A stretch of DNA of 51,795 bases from Magnetococcales bacterium. Its GTDB lineage: Bacteria > Pseudomonadota > Magnetococcia > Magnetococcales > Magnetaquicoccaceae. This document shows, in pieces, positions 32,765-41,104 of the stretch (the stretch's first letter is position 1; every line of letters begins with the position of its first letter). The DNA lies in NCBI GenBank assembly GCA_015234115.1, contig JADFWP010000017.1, positions 1-51,795 on the forward strand, written 5' to 3'. The position numbers and the translations under genes were made by a program. The notes beneath the pieces are model-generated. The model did not search any database. It worked only from the letters and a program-made list of their open reading frames with translations, and was not told the DNA's origin.

Positions 32765-32934
32765 TATTAAAAGAAAAGAGGGGGTTTGGGGGATTCGTCC
32801 CCCAAGGTTTTGCCTTTGCTTTTGATTTTGCCTTTAAAAACAAAAAAATTTAAAATATTTTGTTTTTAAAGGCAAACGTCAAAGTCAGAACCTTGGGGGA
32901 TGAATCCCCCAAACCCCCTCTTTTCTTTCAATGG
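32765..32934. repeat. Palindromic repeat, copy F (long full element)
   Basis: The longest copy. Left arm AAGAAAAGAGGGGGTTTGGGGG with hairpin loop ATTCGT, long AT-rich centre with TTTAAAAACAAAAAAATTTAAAATATTTTG, right arm ending CCCCCAAACCCCCTCTTTTC. Both arms carry the same C-to-T change (GGTTTGGGGG / CCCCCAAACC), so the two arms have co-varied. It lies directly after fliP. Confidence 0.85.
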
Positions 32935-33024
32935 TTTGACGTGCGCGCTCTGGCGTTTGCGGATTGGAGCGTGTACACTGTTGCTTCGCTCTTGACCGAT
33001 ACACCACGAGCCGGAGTGCCTGCA

Positions 33025-35928
33025 TTGAGTATTCAAAATCGCTTGATCCTCATCTTTTCTGCCATCCTGTTGTTGGTCCTCGGCACCAGCAGCCTCTTCT
33101 CGTACTACCTGACAAAAACAGCAGTTATCGAATCTGCGGTCAAAAGCATGGTCAACGACTTGGCCGAGACCAGCAATCGTGCCATGCTGTTGCAGGACAA
33201 GGCCAAGGATATGCTGCGTATGTCCATGCAGTTTCCCGGCTTCGAGGAGTATTTTTCCCTGCCCGACACCCGCTCCGGCAATCGTTTCGACGCCAACAAG
33301 GTGATTCAACTCTCTCCGGCCCAACGGGCGCTGAAGACCAAGATCGATCTCTGGATCCAGCGTTTGCAGCACATGTATCCCATTGTCGAAACCTGTCTGA
33401 TCGATGCTTCGGGGCAGGAGCATACCCGGCTGACCTTTGGCGTGGCTGCCCCGGACGAGGATTTTTCCAGCGAAGAGAATGGGGCCGGGTTCTTCGAGCC
33501 GACCTTCAAACTCGCCAAGGATCAGGTGCACATCCAGTACCCCTACATGTCGGCGGATGCCAGACAGTGGGTTTTTTCCTATACCTCCCCGATTGTCCTG
33601 GACGATGGCTCCAAACCCGGCCTCTACCACTTTGAAATTCCGCTTTCGCTGTTCCAGGAGACGATCCAGAACCTCACCGCAACCCGTGCGGGCACTGCCG
33701 AGGCGGGTTTTGGCGCCAAACGGACCTTCATCCTCGATCCCACGGGTCTGATCATTGCCGACAGCCATAAACAGTTCAACAACAAACTGCCCGAAGGGGC
33801 GGATCCGGAAGGGGAGTACAAACTCGCCGATTTTCTGCCCATGGTCGATACCTTTTCCAGTCAGGAGGGATTTCTGGCGCTGACCGAAAAGATGAAACAG
33901 GGGGAGCGGGGCGAGGGGAGCTTCGAAGAGCATGGCGGACTGCATTACATGGTCTATCAGCCGCTGCCGATCTTTGGCTGGAGCATTGCCCGGATCGAAT
34001 CCCACGAGGCTTTGCTGAAATTGAGCGAAGAGTCGTTGACCCGAATGACCCGCGCCACGCTGCTGATCGTGCTGGTGGCGATTGCTTTTGCCATCATGAT
34101 GATCTCCCTGACCGCGCGGCGCATCTCGACACCTTTGGCACGCCTGACCAGGGATGTGCGCACCATGGCCACGGGCGATCTGACCCATCGGGTCGATCTG
34201 GCGGCCTTGCCCTCCGGCGAGCCGTTGGAGTTGGGCCGTTCGGTGGATGAAATGGCCGGCAATCTGGTGGCCATTGTCCGGGATCTGGCCTTGCAATCCG
34301 AAACCGTGGCGGCTTGCGCCCATGGACTCAACGCCATTCGCTCCGATGTCCAGCACGAAGCCGGAGAGATCACGGCCAAGGCCGCAGAGATGGGGGAGGC
34401 CAACCGGAAACTGGCGACCAATGTGGCCGGGATCAAATCCCTGATGGAGAGCGTCAACGAACGGATGGCGAGCATTTCGATGGCCTCCGAGGCGCTGTCT
34501 GGCACCATCCGGATGATCATGGGCGAGGCGGGCGAGGGATCGCGTCAGGCTGCGACCGTGGCCAGTGCTGCCACCGAAATGACCGCCAACATCCAGCAGG
34601 TCAATGCCCATCTGCATGGGGTCAACCGTGCGGTGGAGCATGTACGCGATGAAACCCGCGACATGGTCAGTTCGTTGGGCGAGATTCAGACCCTCTGTTC
34701 CCAGGCGGCTGGTGAGTCGCGCATGGCGAGTCATCATTCGGATCAGGCCAGCACCGTGATGGAGGGGTTGTCCCGTGCGGCGGCGGAGATCGGCGCCAGT
34801 GTCGAGGTGATTCAGAGCATTGCCGAACAGACCAACATGCTGGCCTTGAACGCCTCGATCGAGGCGGCTGGCGCGGGCGAGGCGGGCAAGGGGTTTGCGG
34901 TGGTGGCCAACGAGGTCAAGGAGTTGGCCCGTCAGACCGCTGACGCCACCCGGATGATCGCGGCCCGGATCGACGGGATTCAGGTCAACACCCGTGAGGT
35001 GGGGGATGCCATCGAATCGGTCACGGCCATCGTGGAGCGCATCGAGCGGGCCAACGGGGAGATCGCCGAGGCAGTGGAGGTGCAGAATGCCTCGATTCTG
35101 CGCATTTCCGAGGCCATTGCCCAGGTTTCCGGGGCGACTGCCGAGGTGGTGAGCAGCGCCGGAGAACTCGGCTATGCGGCCGAGGAGGTGGCGCGGGCAG
35201 CCGAGATGGCGCGGGTGGGGTCGGCGCGGATCGAAAGTTCCTCGGAGGAGGGGGCGCGGGCGGCTCAGGAGGCGGCGGTGCGCGCGGACGAAACCCGCAC
35301 TCTGGCGGATCGCACTCTGGCTTCGGCTCTGGAGAGCGAACAGGGTGCCCACAAGGTGGTGGAGTTGGCCATGGGGGTCTATGCCCTGGCGCGGGGCACC
35401 ACCGGGGCCACGACCGCGTTTGGTCATGTCACCGACATCACGTTGAGTTCGGCGGCGGCTTTGGAGAAGGTGCGCAATTCGTTGACCATTCCGACCGAAG
35501 GGATGTTTGATGCCCGGCGTCTGAAAGAGCTTTTGCTGGGCTGGATCCGGCTCATGGAAGAAGAGGTGATCCATCTCGAACTCGATGACGCCATGGAAGA
35601 GTCCCACAAGGCGTTGGCCGAACGGATGAAGAACTTCGGCCATTGGGTGGAGGGGGAGGGGCGTGCCCTGTTCGGACAGCAGGCGAGTTTCCGGGAGATC
35701 GAGGAGATTTTTGCAGCCATGAGCAGCAAGATGGCCAATCTTTTTGCCATTGCCCGGGAAGTGGCGGAAACGCGCAGCCAATGCCAGGATGGGATTGTGC
35801 CGGAGAGCATCGAGGCGCGTTTGCAGGAGGTGCGCGGGCTGATCGAATTTTTCCATGTGGACAGGCAGCGGTTGTTTTTGGCCTTGGACCGGCTTTATAA
35901 AGGGGAACGGGCGACCGGGGAAGCGTGA
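33025..35928 (+). CDS. Transmembrane methyl-accepting chemotaxis protein with extra C-terminal helical domain
   Basis: A 967-residue receptor. Transmembrane helix 1 (about 7-29) is followed by a large periplasmic Cache-like sensor domain, transmembrane helix 2 (about 342-363), a HAMP domain ([23 protein letters not shown]) and the signalling domain with hairpin tip [36 protein letters not shown]. Residues about 832-967 are an additional helical domain ([33 protein letters not shown]). Its FGxW pattern recalls CZB zinc-binding domains, but the Cys and the final HxxxH ligands are missing. TTG at 33025 is preferred because GGAG lies 8 nt upstream; the longer ATG frame from 32860 runs through repeat copy F. 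Alternative start: GTG at 33016. Confidence 0.88.
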   Translation: MSIQNRLILIFSAILLLVLGTSSLFSYYLTKTAVIESAVKSMVNDLAETSNRAMLLQDKAKDMLRMSMQFPGFEEYFSLPDTRSGNRFDANKVIQLSPAQRALKTKIDLWIQRLQHMYPIVETCLIDASGQEHTRLTFGVAAPDEDFSSEENGAGFFEPTFKLAKDQVHIQYPYMSADARQWVFSYTSPIVLDDGSKPGLYHFEIPLSLFQETIQNLTATRAGTAEAGFGAKRTFILDPTGLIIADSHKQFNNKLPEGADPEGEYKLADFLPMVDTFSSQEGFLALTEKMKQGERGEGSFEEHGGLHYMVYQPLPIFGWSIARIESHEALLKLSEESLTRMTRATLLIVLVAIAFAIMMISLTARRISTPLARLTRDVRTMATGDLTHRVDLAALPSGEPLELGRSVDEMAGNLVAIVRDLALQSETVAACAHGLNAIRSDVQHEAGEITAKAAEMGEANRKLATNVAGIKSLMESVNERMASISMASEALSGTIRMIMGEAGEGSRQAATVASAATEMTANIQQVNAHLHGVNRAVEHVRDETRDMVSSLGEIQTLCSQAAGESRMASHHSDQASTVMEGLSRAAAEIGASVEVIQSIAEQTNMLALNASIEAAGAGEAGKGFAVVANEVKELARQTADATRMIAARIDGIQVNTREVGDAIESVTAIVERIERANGEIAEAVEVQNASILRISEAIAQVSGATAEVVSSAGELGYAAEEVARAAEMARVGSARIESSSEEGARAAQEAAVRADETRTLADRTLASALESEQGAHKVVELAMGVYALARGTTGATTAFGHVTDITLSSAAALEKVRNSLTIPTEGMFDARRLKELLLGWIRLMEEEVIHLELDDAMEESHKALAERMKNFGHWVEGEGRALFGQQASFREIEEIFAAMSSKMANLFAIAREVAETRSQCQDGIVPESIEARLQEVRGLIEFFHVDRQRLFLALDRLYKGERATGEA

Positions 35929-35994
35929 CCGGCGCGGGTGGTTTCTGGCGCGGCCCCCCTTACTTGGGAGCACGGGCAGGTCATGGTGACAATA

Positions 35995-36128
35995 TTGAAA
36001 GAAAAGAAGGGGTCTGGGGGATTCGTCCCCCAGGGTTTTGACTTTAAACAAAAAAATTTTATAAATATTTTATTTTTAAAGTCAAACCCCTGGGGGACGA
36101 ATCCCCCAGACCCCCTCTTTTCTTTCAA
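35995..36128. repeat. Palindromic repeat, copy G (best full element)
   Basis: Nearly perfect 134-bp palindrome: TTGAAAGAAAAGAAGGGG... at the left and its complement ending CTTTTCTTTCAA at the right. Each arm holds its own 5-bp GGGGG/CCCCC hairpin (loops ATTCGT and ACGAAT), so the DNA can fold either as one long cruciform or as two small hairpins. It separates the chemoreceptor gene from pheA. Confidence 0.9.
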
Positions 36129-36163
36129 AAGTGTACATCCTGCTATGGGGGTGGTTTGGTCGT

Positions 36164-37255
36164 ATGGGTAACGAACAACAGACCTTGTCGGGTTTGCGGC
36201 AGGCCATCGATACCATCGATGACCGGATTCACGACCTGCTCATGGAGCGGGCGGAACGTGTCCTGGAAGTGGGCCGACTCAAGGAGCGCAGTGGCGCATC
36301 GGATTCATCGTTCTATCGACCGGAGCGCGAGGCGTCGATTCATCGTCGTCTGGAAGGGCGTCATCAGGGGGCCTTGCCCAAAGAGGCGCTGCACCGCATC
36401 TATCGGGAGATCATTTCCGCCTCTTTGAGCCTGGAAAAACGGTTGTCGGTGGTCTATCCGGGACCGGAGCATTCGTTTACCCATCTGGCGGCGCTCAAGC
36501 AGTTCGGTTCCTCGTGTCAGCTTTTTCCGGTGGCCTCCATCGATGCCTTGTTTCACGAGGTGGAGGTGAGCCGGGCCGATTTTGCCGTGGCGCCGGTGGA
36601 AAACTCCAACGACGGGATGCTGACCCATACCCTGGATCGGTTCGTGGAATCGCCGTTGTCGATTTGTGGCGAGATTTATCTCGCTTTTTCCTATGCCCTG
36701 TTGTCGCATGTCGGAGGTCTGGATGGCGTGCGGCAGCTTTTCGGCACCCGGCTGGCGCTGGCCCGCTGTCGTGACTGGATCGACCGGGTGTTGCCCGGCG
36801 TGCCGGTGCAGATGGTGGCCAATGCCGCCGAGGCACTCCGGTTGGCCGAAGGGCACAGCGGTTCGGCATTGATTGCGCCCACGTTGCTGGCCGAAAGCTG
36901 GGGGTTGGAGTTGCTGGCCGATCACATCGAAGATCGGGCCGAGGAGACCCGTTTTCTGGTGATCGGACGCGGCGCGCCGAGTCGTTCGGGCCAGGACAAG
37001 ACCAGTTTATTGTTTTCGTTGCGGGATCAGCCGGGATTTTTGCATCAGGTGCTGGGGATTTTCGCCCGTCATCAGGTCAATCTGAACCGGATCGAATCCC
37101 GTCCCTCCCGCAAGCGGGCCTGGGAATATCTGTTTTTTCTGGATCTGGCCGGTCACAAAAGCGATCCTCCGGTGGCGGGTGCTCTGGAGGAGGTGTTGGC
37201 CATGGCGGGTGTGACCATGCGGATTCTCGGTTCTTATCCGGTGCGTGCTTTGTGA
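36164..37255 (+). CDS. pheA: Bifunctional chorismate mutase / prephenate dehydratase
   Basis: A 363-residue enzyme for phenylalanine synthesis. Residues about 5-90 are an AroQ chorismate mutase (LRQAIDTIDDRIHDLLMERAE, LKERSG, FYRPERE). Prephenate dehydratase follows with YPGPEHSFTH, VAPVENSNDGMLTHTLD and a TRFLVIGR segment. A C-terminal ACT domain (SLRDQPGFLHQVLGIFARHQVNLNRIESRPS region) gives Phe feedback control. The usual TRF motif is intact. The stop overlaps the first possible tyrA start (GTGA). Confidence 0.95.
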   Translation: MGNEQQTLSGLRQAIDTIDDRIHDLLMERAERVLEVGRLKERSGASDSSFYRPEREASIHRRLEGRHQGALPKEALHRIYREIISASLSLEKRLSVVYPGPEHSFTHLAALKQFGSSCQLFPVASIDALFHEVEVSRADFAVAPVENSNDGMLTHTLDRFVESPLSICGEIYLAFSYALLSHVGGLDGVRQLFGTRLALARCRDWIDRVLPGVPVQMVANAAEALRLAEGHSGSALIAPTLLAESWGLELLADHIEDRAEETRFLVIGRGAPSRSGQDKTSLLFSLRDQPGFLHQVLGIFARHQVNLNRIESRPSRKRAWEYLFFLDLAGHKSDPPVAGALEEVLAMAGVTMRILGSYPVRAL

Positions 37256-38175
37256 AGCGAATTGAGACGATGAAAGATTCTGGTGAAGTCTCCCTGTTTA
37301 TTCCACGGCTGACCATTATCGGCGTGGGTCTGATCGGTGGTTCGCTGGCCCGTGCGCTCAAGGAGCGCAATCTGGTGGGCGAGGTGGTGGGGGTGAACCG
37401 GACCCGTGATTCGTTGGCCAAGGCGTTGGAATTGGGGGTGATCGACCATTGGACCACCTCGGCGGCCCAGGGGGTGCGGGATGCCAGCCTGGTGCTGGTG
37501 GCAACCCCGGTCTTGACCATTCCGCGCATTGTCGAGGATTTTGCCTCTGCCCTGAAGCCTGGCTGTGTCGTGACCGATGCCGGGAGTGTCAAGGGGACCG
37601 TGGTCGGGCCGTGCGAGGCCCTGATGCCGGAGGGGGTTCATTTTGTCGGGGGTCATCCGATTGCCGGGACCGAGCATTCCGGCGTGGAGGCGTCGTTTGC
37701 TACGTTGTACGAAGGGAGCCGGACCATTCTGACGCCCACGGCGCGGACCGATCCCAAGGCGCTGGATCTGGTGCGGCGGGTCTGGGAGGCGGCGGGGTCG
37801 CGGGTCGAGACCATGGATGTCTTGACCCATGATCGGGTGTTGGGGGCGACCAGCCATCTGCCCCATCTGATCGCGTACAATGTGGTCAACACCCTGTCCG
37901 ATCTGGAGGATGATCTGCGGGCCGAGGTGTTCCGTTATGCGGCGGGCGGTTTTCGTGATTTCACCCGGATCGCCTCATCGGATCCGGCGATGTGGCGGGA
38001 CATCTGTCTGTCCAATCGGGAGTCGATTCTGGATATTCTGGTCCGTTTCCGGGATGCCTTGGATGTGTTGACCCAGCGGGTGCGGGATGGAGATCGGGAT
38101 GGTCTTTATGGCGCTTTCGCCCGCTCCAAGCGGACCCGTGACGGCATTCTGCTGGCCCACAAGAAGCCTGAGTAG
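37252..38175 (+). CDS. tyrA: Prephenate/arogenate dehydrogenase
   Basis: A 307-residue NAD(P)-dependent dehydrogenase for tyrosine synthesis. The dinucleotide fold is LTIIGVGLIGGSLARAL, followed by VLVATPVLTIP, DAGSVKG, and the catalytic-region FVGGHPIAGTEHSG. The C-terminal helical dimer domain ends in FARSKRTRDG. GTG at 37252 gives a 4-bp overlap with pheA; ATG at 37270 is also possible. Substrate choice (prephenate or arogenate) is not readable. Confidence 0.93.
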   Translation: MKRIETMKDSGEVSLFIPRLTIIGVGLIGGSLARALKERNLVGEVVGVNRTRDSLAKALELGVIDHWTTSAAQGVRDASLVLVATPVLTIPRIVEDFASALKPGCVVTDAGSVKGTVVGPCEALMPEGVHFVGGHPIAGTEHSGVEASFATLYEGSRTILTPTARTDPKALDLVRRVWEAAGSRVETMDVLTHDRVLGATSHLPHLIAYNVVNTLSDLEDDLRAEVFRYAAGGFRDFTRIASSDPAMWRDICLSNRESILDILVRFRDALDVLTQRVRDGDRDGLYGAFARSKRTRDGILLAHKKPE

Positions 38176-38181
38176 AAATTC

Positions 38182-38445
38182 ATGGGACAGATCGTGATTC
38201 AGAATGTGGACGATGCGCTGATGCGGCAATTGGAGCAGCATGCAGCGGCCATGCACATGACTCCGGAAGAGTCGGTGCGCAGGGTTTTGTTTGAGATGGT
38301 GGCACAGATGAGTGCACGATCCATGGATTGCTCTGATCCTTTGGCAGGAAGTTTAAGGCGTTATGCGCCGACCTACATCCCGTTGGACACGGTGCGGGAA
38401 CGGCTTTGGGCTGAGGTGGCACAGGATGCCGACCATTGTGGTTGA
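38182..38445 (+). CDS. Ribbon-helix-helix antitoxin (FitA/VapB-like)
   Basis: An 87-residue protein. The N-terminal QIVIQNVDDALMRQLEQHA and MTPEESVRRVLFEMV are the strand-helix-helix of FitA-type antitoxins, which bind their operator and the PIN toxin; the C-terminal half would contact the toxin. It begins 7 bp after tyrA and overlaps the PIN toxin gene by 20 bp. Its position between tyrA and aroA marks it as an insertion in a conserved operon. Confidence 0.82.
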   Translation: MGQIVIQNVDDALMRQLEQHAAAMHMTPEESVRRVLFEMVAQMSARSMDCSDPLAGSLRRYAPTYIPLDTVRERLWAEVAQDADHCG

Positions 38446-38818
38446 TACCAATGTCGTTTTGCGCTATTTGTTGGATGATCATCCCGAATGGTCGCAGCGC
38501 GCCAAGCTTTTCTGGGCCGGTGTTCGGCAGGGGCAACAACGGGTTTTCTTGCCGGAAGGGGTGCTGGTGGAGTGTGTTTATGTCCTGTTCAAAGTCTATC
38601 GAGTCCCTCGGATCGAACTGGCGGATCGGCTGCTGAGTTTTCTTGAGATTCCCAACCTGACTGCCAATTCACTCCCGGTATTGCGCACCACCCTTCAACT
38701 GTTTCGAGATCACAACGTTGATTTGGTGGATGCCGTGGTGTTGGCTACGGCACGGGTTAATCACTGGGATTTTGAGAGCTTTGATCGCGATCTGCATCGT
38801 ATGGCCTCGACAGGGTAG
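38426..38818 (+). CDS. vapC: PIN-domain toxin (VapC/FitB family)
   Basis: A 130-residue PIN endoribonuclease. The acidic site is complete: IVVDTNVVLRYLL (first Asp), the Glu of VLVECVYVL, the Asp of HNVDLVDAVVLATA, and FESFDRDL. It should cleave RNA unless bound by the preceding antitoxin. It overlaps the antitoxin gene by 20 bp. Confidence 0.9.
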   Translation: MPTIVVDTNVVLRYLLDDHPEWSQRAKLFWAGVRQGQQRVFLPEGVLVECVYVLFKVYRVPRIELADRLLSFLEIPNLTANSLPVLRTTLQLFRDHNVDLVDAVVLATARVNHWDFESFDRDLHRMASTG

Positions 38819-38851
38819 CGGTTTGGTTCGGAATGTGGTCCAATGGAACCG

Positions 38852-39001
38852 TTATTTCTCGGCTGCGCAGGCTTGAATCCACTGTTGAGGATTTATCATG
38901 TCGAGAGTGTGGAGCACGTTTTCCAGTGATTTGATGTATCCATGGACTGTTTCCGAGCAATAGAAAACCTTCTGTAACAATCTGGTGATGCCTGTGAAAT
39001 C
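38852..39001 (-). pseudogene. Possible gene remnant opposite the aroA leader
   Basis: On the minus strand, a frame with natural-looking composition (LLQKVFYCSETVHGYIKSL, then ENVLHTLDMINPQQW and a stop) fills the gap between the PIN toxin and aroA. No ribosome site or domain is visible, and its 5' extension runs antisense through aroA. It may be the tail of a gene carried in with the toxin-antitoxin pair. Weak call. Confidence 0.25.
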
Positions 39002-40322
39002 CATGTTGATCGCCCACCCGTGTGGGCCGTTGCGCGGGGAGATCGAACTCCCCGGAGACAAATCCATTTCGCACCGGGCGGTGATTTTTGGCGCGTTGGC
39101 CGACGGGGAGAGCGTGATCCACCATCTGCTCGAAGGGGAGGATGTGCTGCGGACCGTGGCCGCCTTTCGGGCCATGGGGGTGGAGGCGCAACGCTCGGAG
39201 AACGGCGTCTGGCGCATCCGGGGGGTGGGACTCGATGGTCTGAGCGAGCCTTTGGATGTGGTGGATCTGGGCAATTCGGGCACGGGCATGCGTCTGCTGG
39301 CCGGTCTGTTGGCGGGTCAGCCCTTTTTTTCCGTGTTGACCGGGGACGAAAGTCTGCGCAGTCGGCCCATGGGTCGGGTGGCGGCGCCTTTGGCGCGGAT
39401 GGGCGCGCGCATTCTGGGGCGGGACAACAACCGTTACGCCCCGTTGGCGATTCAGGGCACGGAGTTGACCGGGATCGAGTATGCCAGTCCGGTGGCCTCG
39501 GCCCAGGTGAAGACCGCGTTGCTGCTGGCGGGTCTGAGCGCTTCGGGTCGCACCACGGTGAGTGAGCCGGTTTTGTCCCGCGATCACACCGAACGGATGC
39601 TGGCCGCTTTCGGGGTGGAACTGGATCGGGACGGATTGAGCGTGACCGTGCAGGGACGCCCGCGATTGCGCGGGTTGGAGTTGATCGTGCCTGGCGACAT
39701 CTCCAGCGCGGCCTTTCCGATGGTGGCGGCGCTGCTGGTGCCGGATTCGGAGGTGACGTTGCGGGGTGTGGGGATCAATCCCTCGCGCACCGGACTGCTG
39801 GATCTGTTGCGGGAGATGGGCGGCGATATCGCGATTCTCAATCCGCGCGATGCCGGCGGCGAGCCGGTGGCGGATCTGCGGGTGCGTCATTCGCGTCTGA
39901 AAGGGATCCGGGTGCCGCCCGAGGTGGTGCCCAGGGCCATCGACGAATTTCCGGTTTTTGCTTTGGCTGCGGCTTGTGCCGAGGGCGAAACCGTGGTGAC
40001 CGGCGCCGAGGAGTTGCGGGTCAAGGAGAGCGACCGGATCCAGGCCATGGCCTTGGGACTGGGACGCCAGGGGGCGCGGATCGAAGAGTTGCCCGACGGC
40101 ATGCGGGTGCAGGGACGGCCCGAAGGGCTGGAAGGGGGTGGCGTGGCCGAGGCGTTCGGGGATCATCGCATCGCCATGACCCTGATGATCGCCGGGTTGG
40201 CGGCGCAACAGGCGGTGACGGTGACGGGTCGGGCCAATATCGAAACCTCGTTTCCCGGTTTTGCCGCGCTCATGGGGGCCTTGGGGGGGCGGATCGAACG
40301 GATCGAAGGCAACGCCCGATGA
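38988..40322 (+). CDS. aroA: 3-phosphoshikimate 1-carboxyvinyltransferase (EPSP synthase), class II-like
   Basis: A 444-residue shikimate-pathway enzyme that joins shikimate-3-phosphate and PEP. PGDKSISHRAVIFGALADGE, GNSGTGMRLLAGL, RPMGRV, SAQVKTALLLAGL, RDHTERML and KESDRIQAMA identify it. The set GDKS, SAQVK and RDHTE follows the class II (CP4-like) pattern, although the fourth element reads NPSR rather than NxTR. The residue equal to CP4 Ala100 is Gly here (GNSGTG). The start is uncertain: GTG 38985, ATG 38988 and ATG 39003 are all in frame and none has a clear ribosome site. The stop overlaps cmk by 3 bp. Confidence 0.95.
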   Translation: MPVKSMLIAHPCGPLRGEIELPGDKSISHRAVIFGALADGESVIHHLLEGEDVLRTVAAFRAMGVEAQRSENGVWRIRGVGLDGLSEPLDVVDLGNSGTGMRLLAGLLAGQPFFSVLTGDESLRSRPMGRVAAPLARMGARILGRDNNRYAPLAIQGTELTGIEYASPVASAQVKTALLLAGLSASGRTTVSEPVLSRDHTERMLAAFGVELDRDGLSVTVQGRPRLRGLELIVPGDISSAAFPMVAALLVPDSEVTLRGVGINPSRTGLLDLLREMGGDIAILNPRDAGGEPVADLRVRHSRLKGIRVPPEVVPRAIDEFPVFALAAACAEGETVVTGAEELRVKESDRIQAMALGLGRQGARIEELPDGMRVQGRPEGLEGGGVAEAFGDHRIAMTLMIAGLAAQQAVTVTGRANIETSFPGFAALMGALGGRIERIEGNAR

Positions 40323-41014
40323 GCGACTCCATTCCCAAAGGAACGCGCGTCGTGGTGGCGGTGGATGGCCCGGCAGGGGCCGGCAAGGGGGCGGTCTGTC
40401 GCGCGGCGGCGGTGCGGTTCGGGCTGGCCTATCTGGAGACCGGAGCGCTTTACCGGGCGGTGGGATTGATCGCGGCCCGCGCCGGTCAGGAAGATCCGGA
40501 GAGTCTGGCCCGTGCGGCGGCGACCATGCCTTTTGCCTATCGCGCGCTGGGGGAGGGACGTTACGGGGCGTTTCTGGGCGAGGAGGAGGTGACGCTGGCG
40601 TTGCGCGCCGAGGCGGTGGGTCAGATGGCCTCCCGCGTGGCCGCGCTGCCGGAGGTGCGTGCCGCCCTGCTGGGGTTCCAGCGTCGCTATGGCCATGGCC
40701 AGAATCTGATCCTCGATGGTCGGGATGTGGGCAGTGTGGTCTGGCCGGATGCCGATTTGAAAATCTTTCTGACCGCTTCTTTGGAAGAACGGGCGCGACG
40801 CAGGGCTTGGGAGTTGCAAGCGCGAGGAGAAGCTGTTAATTTGACTGAATTGATCAGTCGCATGGCCGAGCGGGATGCCCGCGATGCCGGACGCGCCCAC
40901 GCGCCCATGGAAGCCGCACCCGGCGCCCTGGTCGTGGACACCACGGAACTGACCCTGGAAGCGAGCTGCCAGGCCGTGATCGACCGGATCGCTCCGTTGC
41001 TGGGCCGTTCCTGA
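40319..41014 (+). CDS. cmk: Cytidylate kinase
   Basis: A 231-residue CMP/dCMP kinase. The P-loop is VDGPAGAGKGAVC, followed by YLETGALYRAVG, LDGRDVGSVVWPDADLKIFLTA and a RMAERDARDAGR lid segment. It supplies CDP for nucleic acid and lipid synthesis. Start overlaps aroA (ATGA). The order aroA-cmk-rpsA is conserved in many Proteobacteria. Confidence 0.94.
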   Translation: MSDSIPKGTRVVVAVDGPAGAGKGAVCRAAAVRFGLAYLETGALYRAVGLIAARAGQEDPESLARAAATMPFAYRALGEGRYGAFLGEEEVTLALRAEAVGQMASRVAALPEVRAALLGFQRRYGHGQNLILDGRDVGSVVWPDADLKIFLTASLEERARRRAWELQARGEAVNLTELISRMAERDARDAGRAHAPMEAAPGALVVDTTELTLEASCQAVIDRIAPLLGRS

Positions 41015-41104
41015 TCAACCGTTGCAAAGTACCTGTCGGAGGGATCCGGCGGGATTTTTCGTGGGGAGTCATCCCCTCAACCATCAACCGAAGGTGCTGG
41101 TCCC

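Noticed and set aside
32860-33024. Upstream ATG start for the chemoreceptor
   Set aside because: It would translate through palindrome copy F and give a non-hydrophobic leader. The TTG at 33025 has a well-placed GGAG and starts directly before the first membrane helix.
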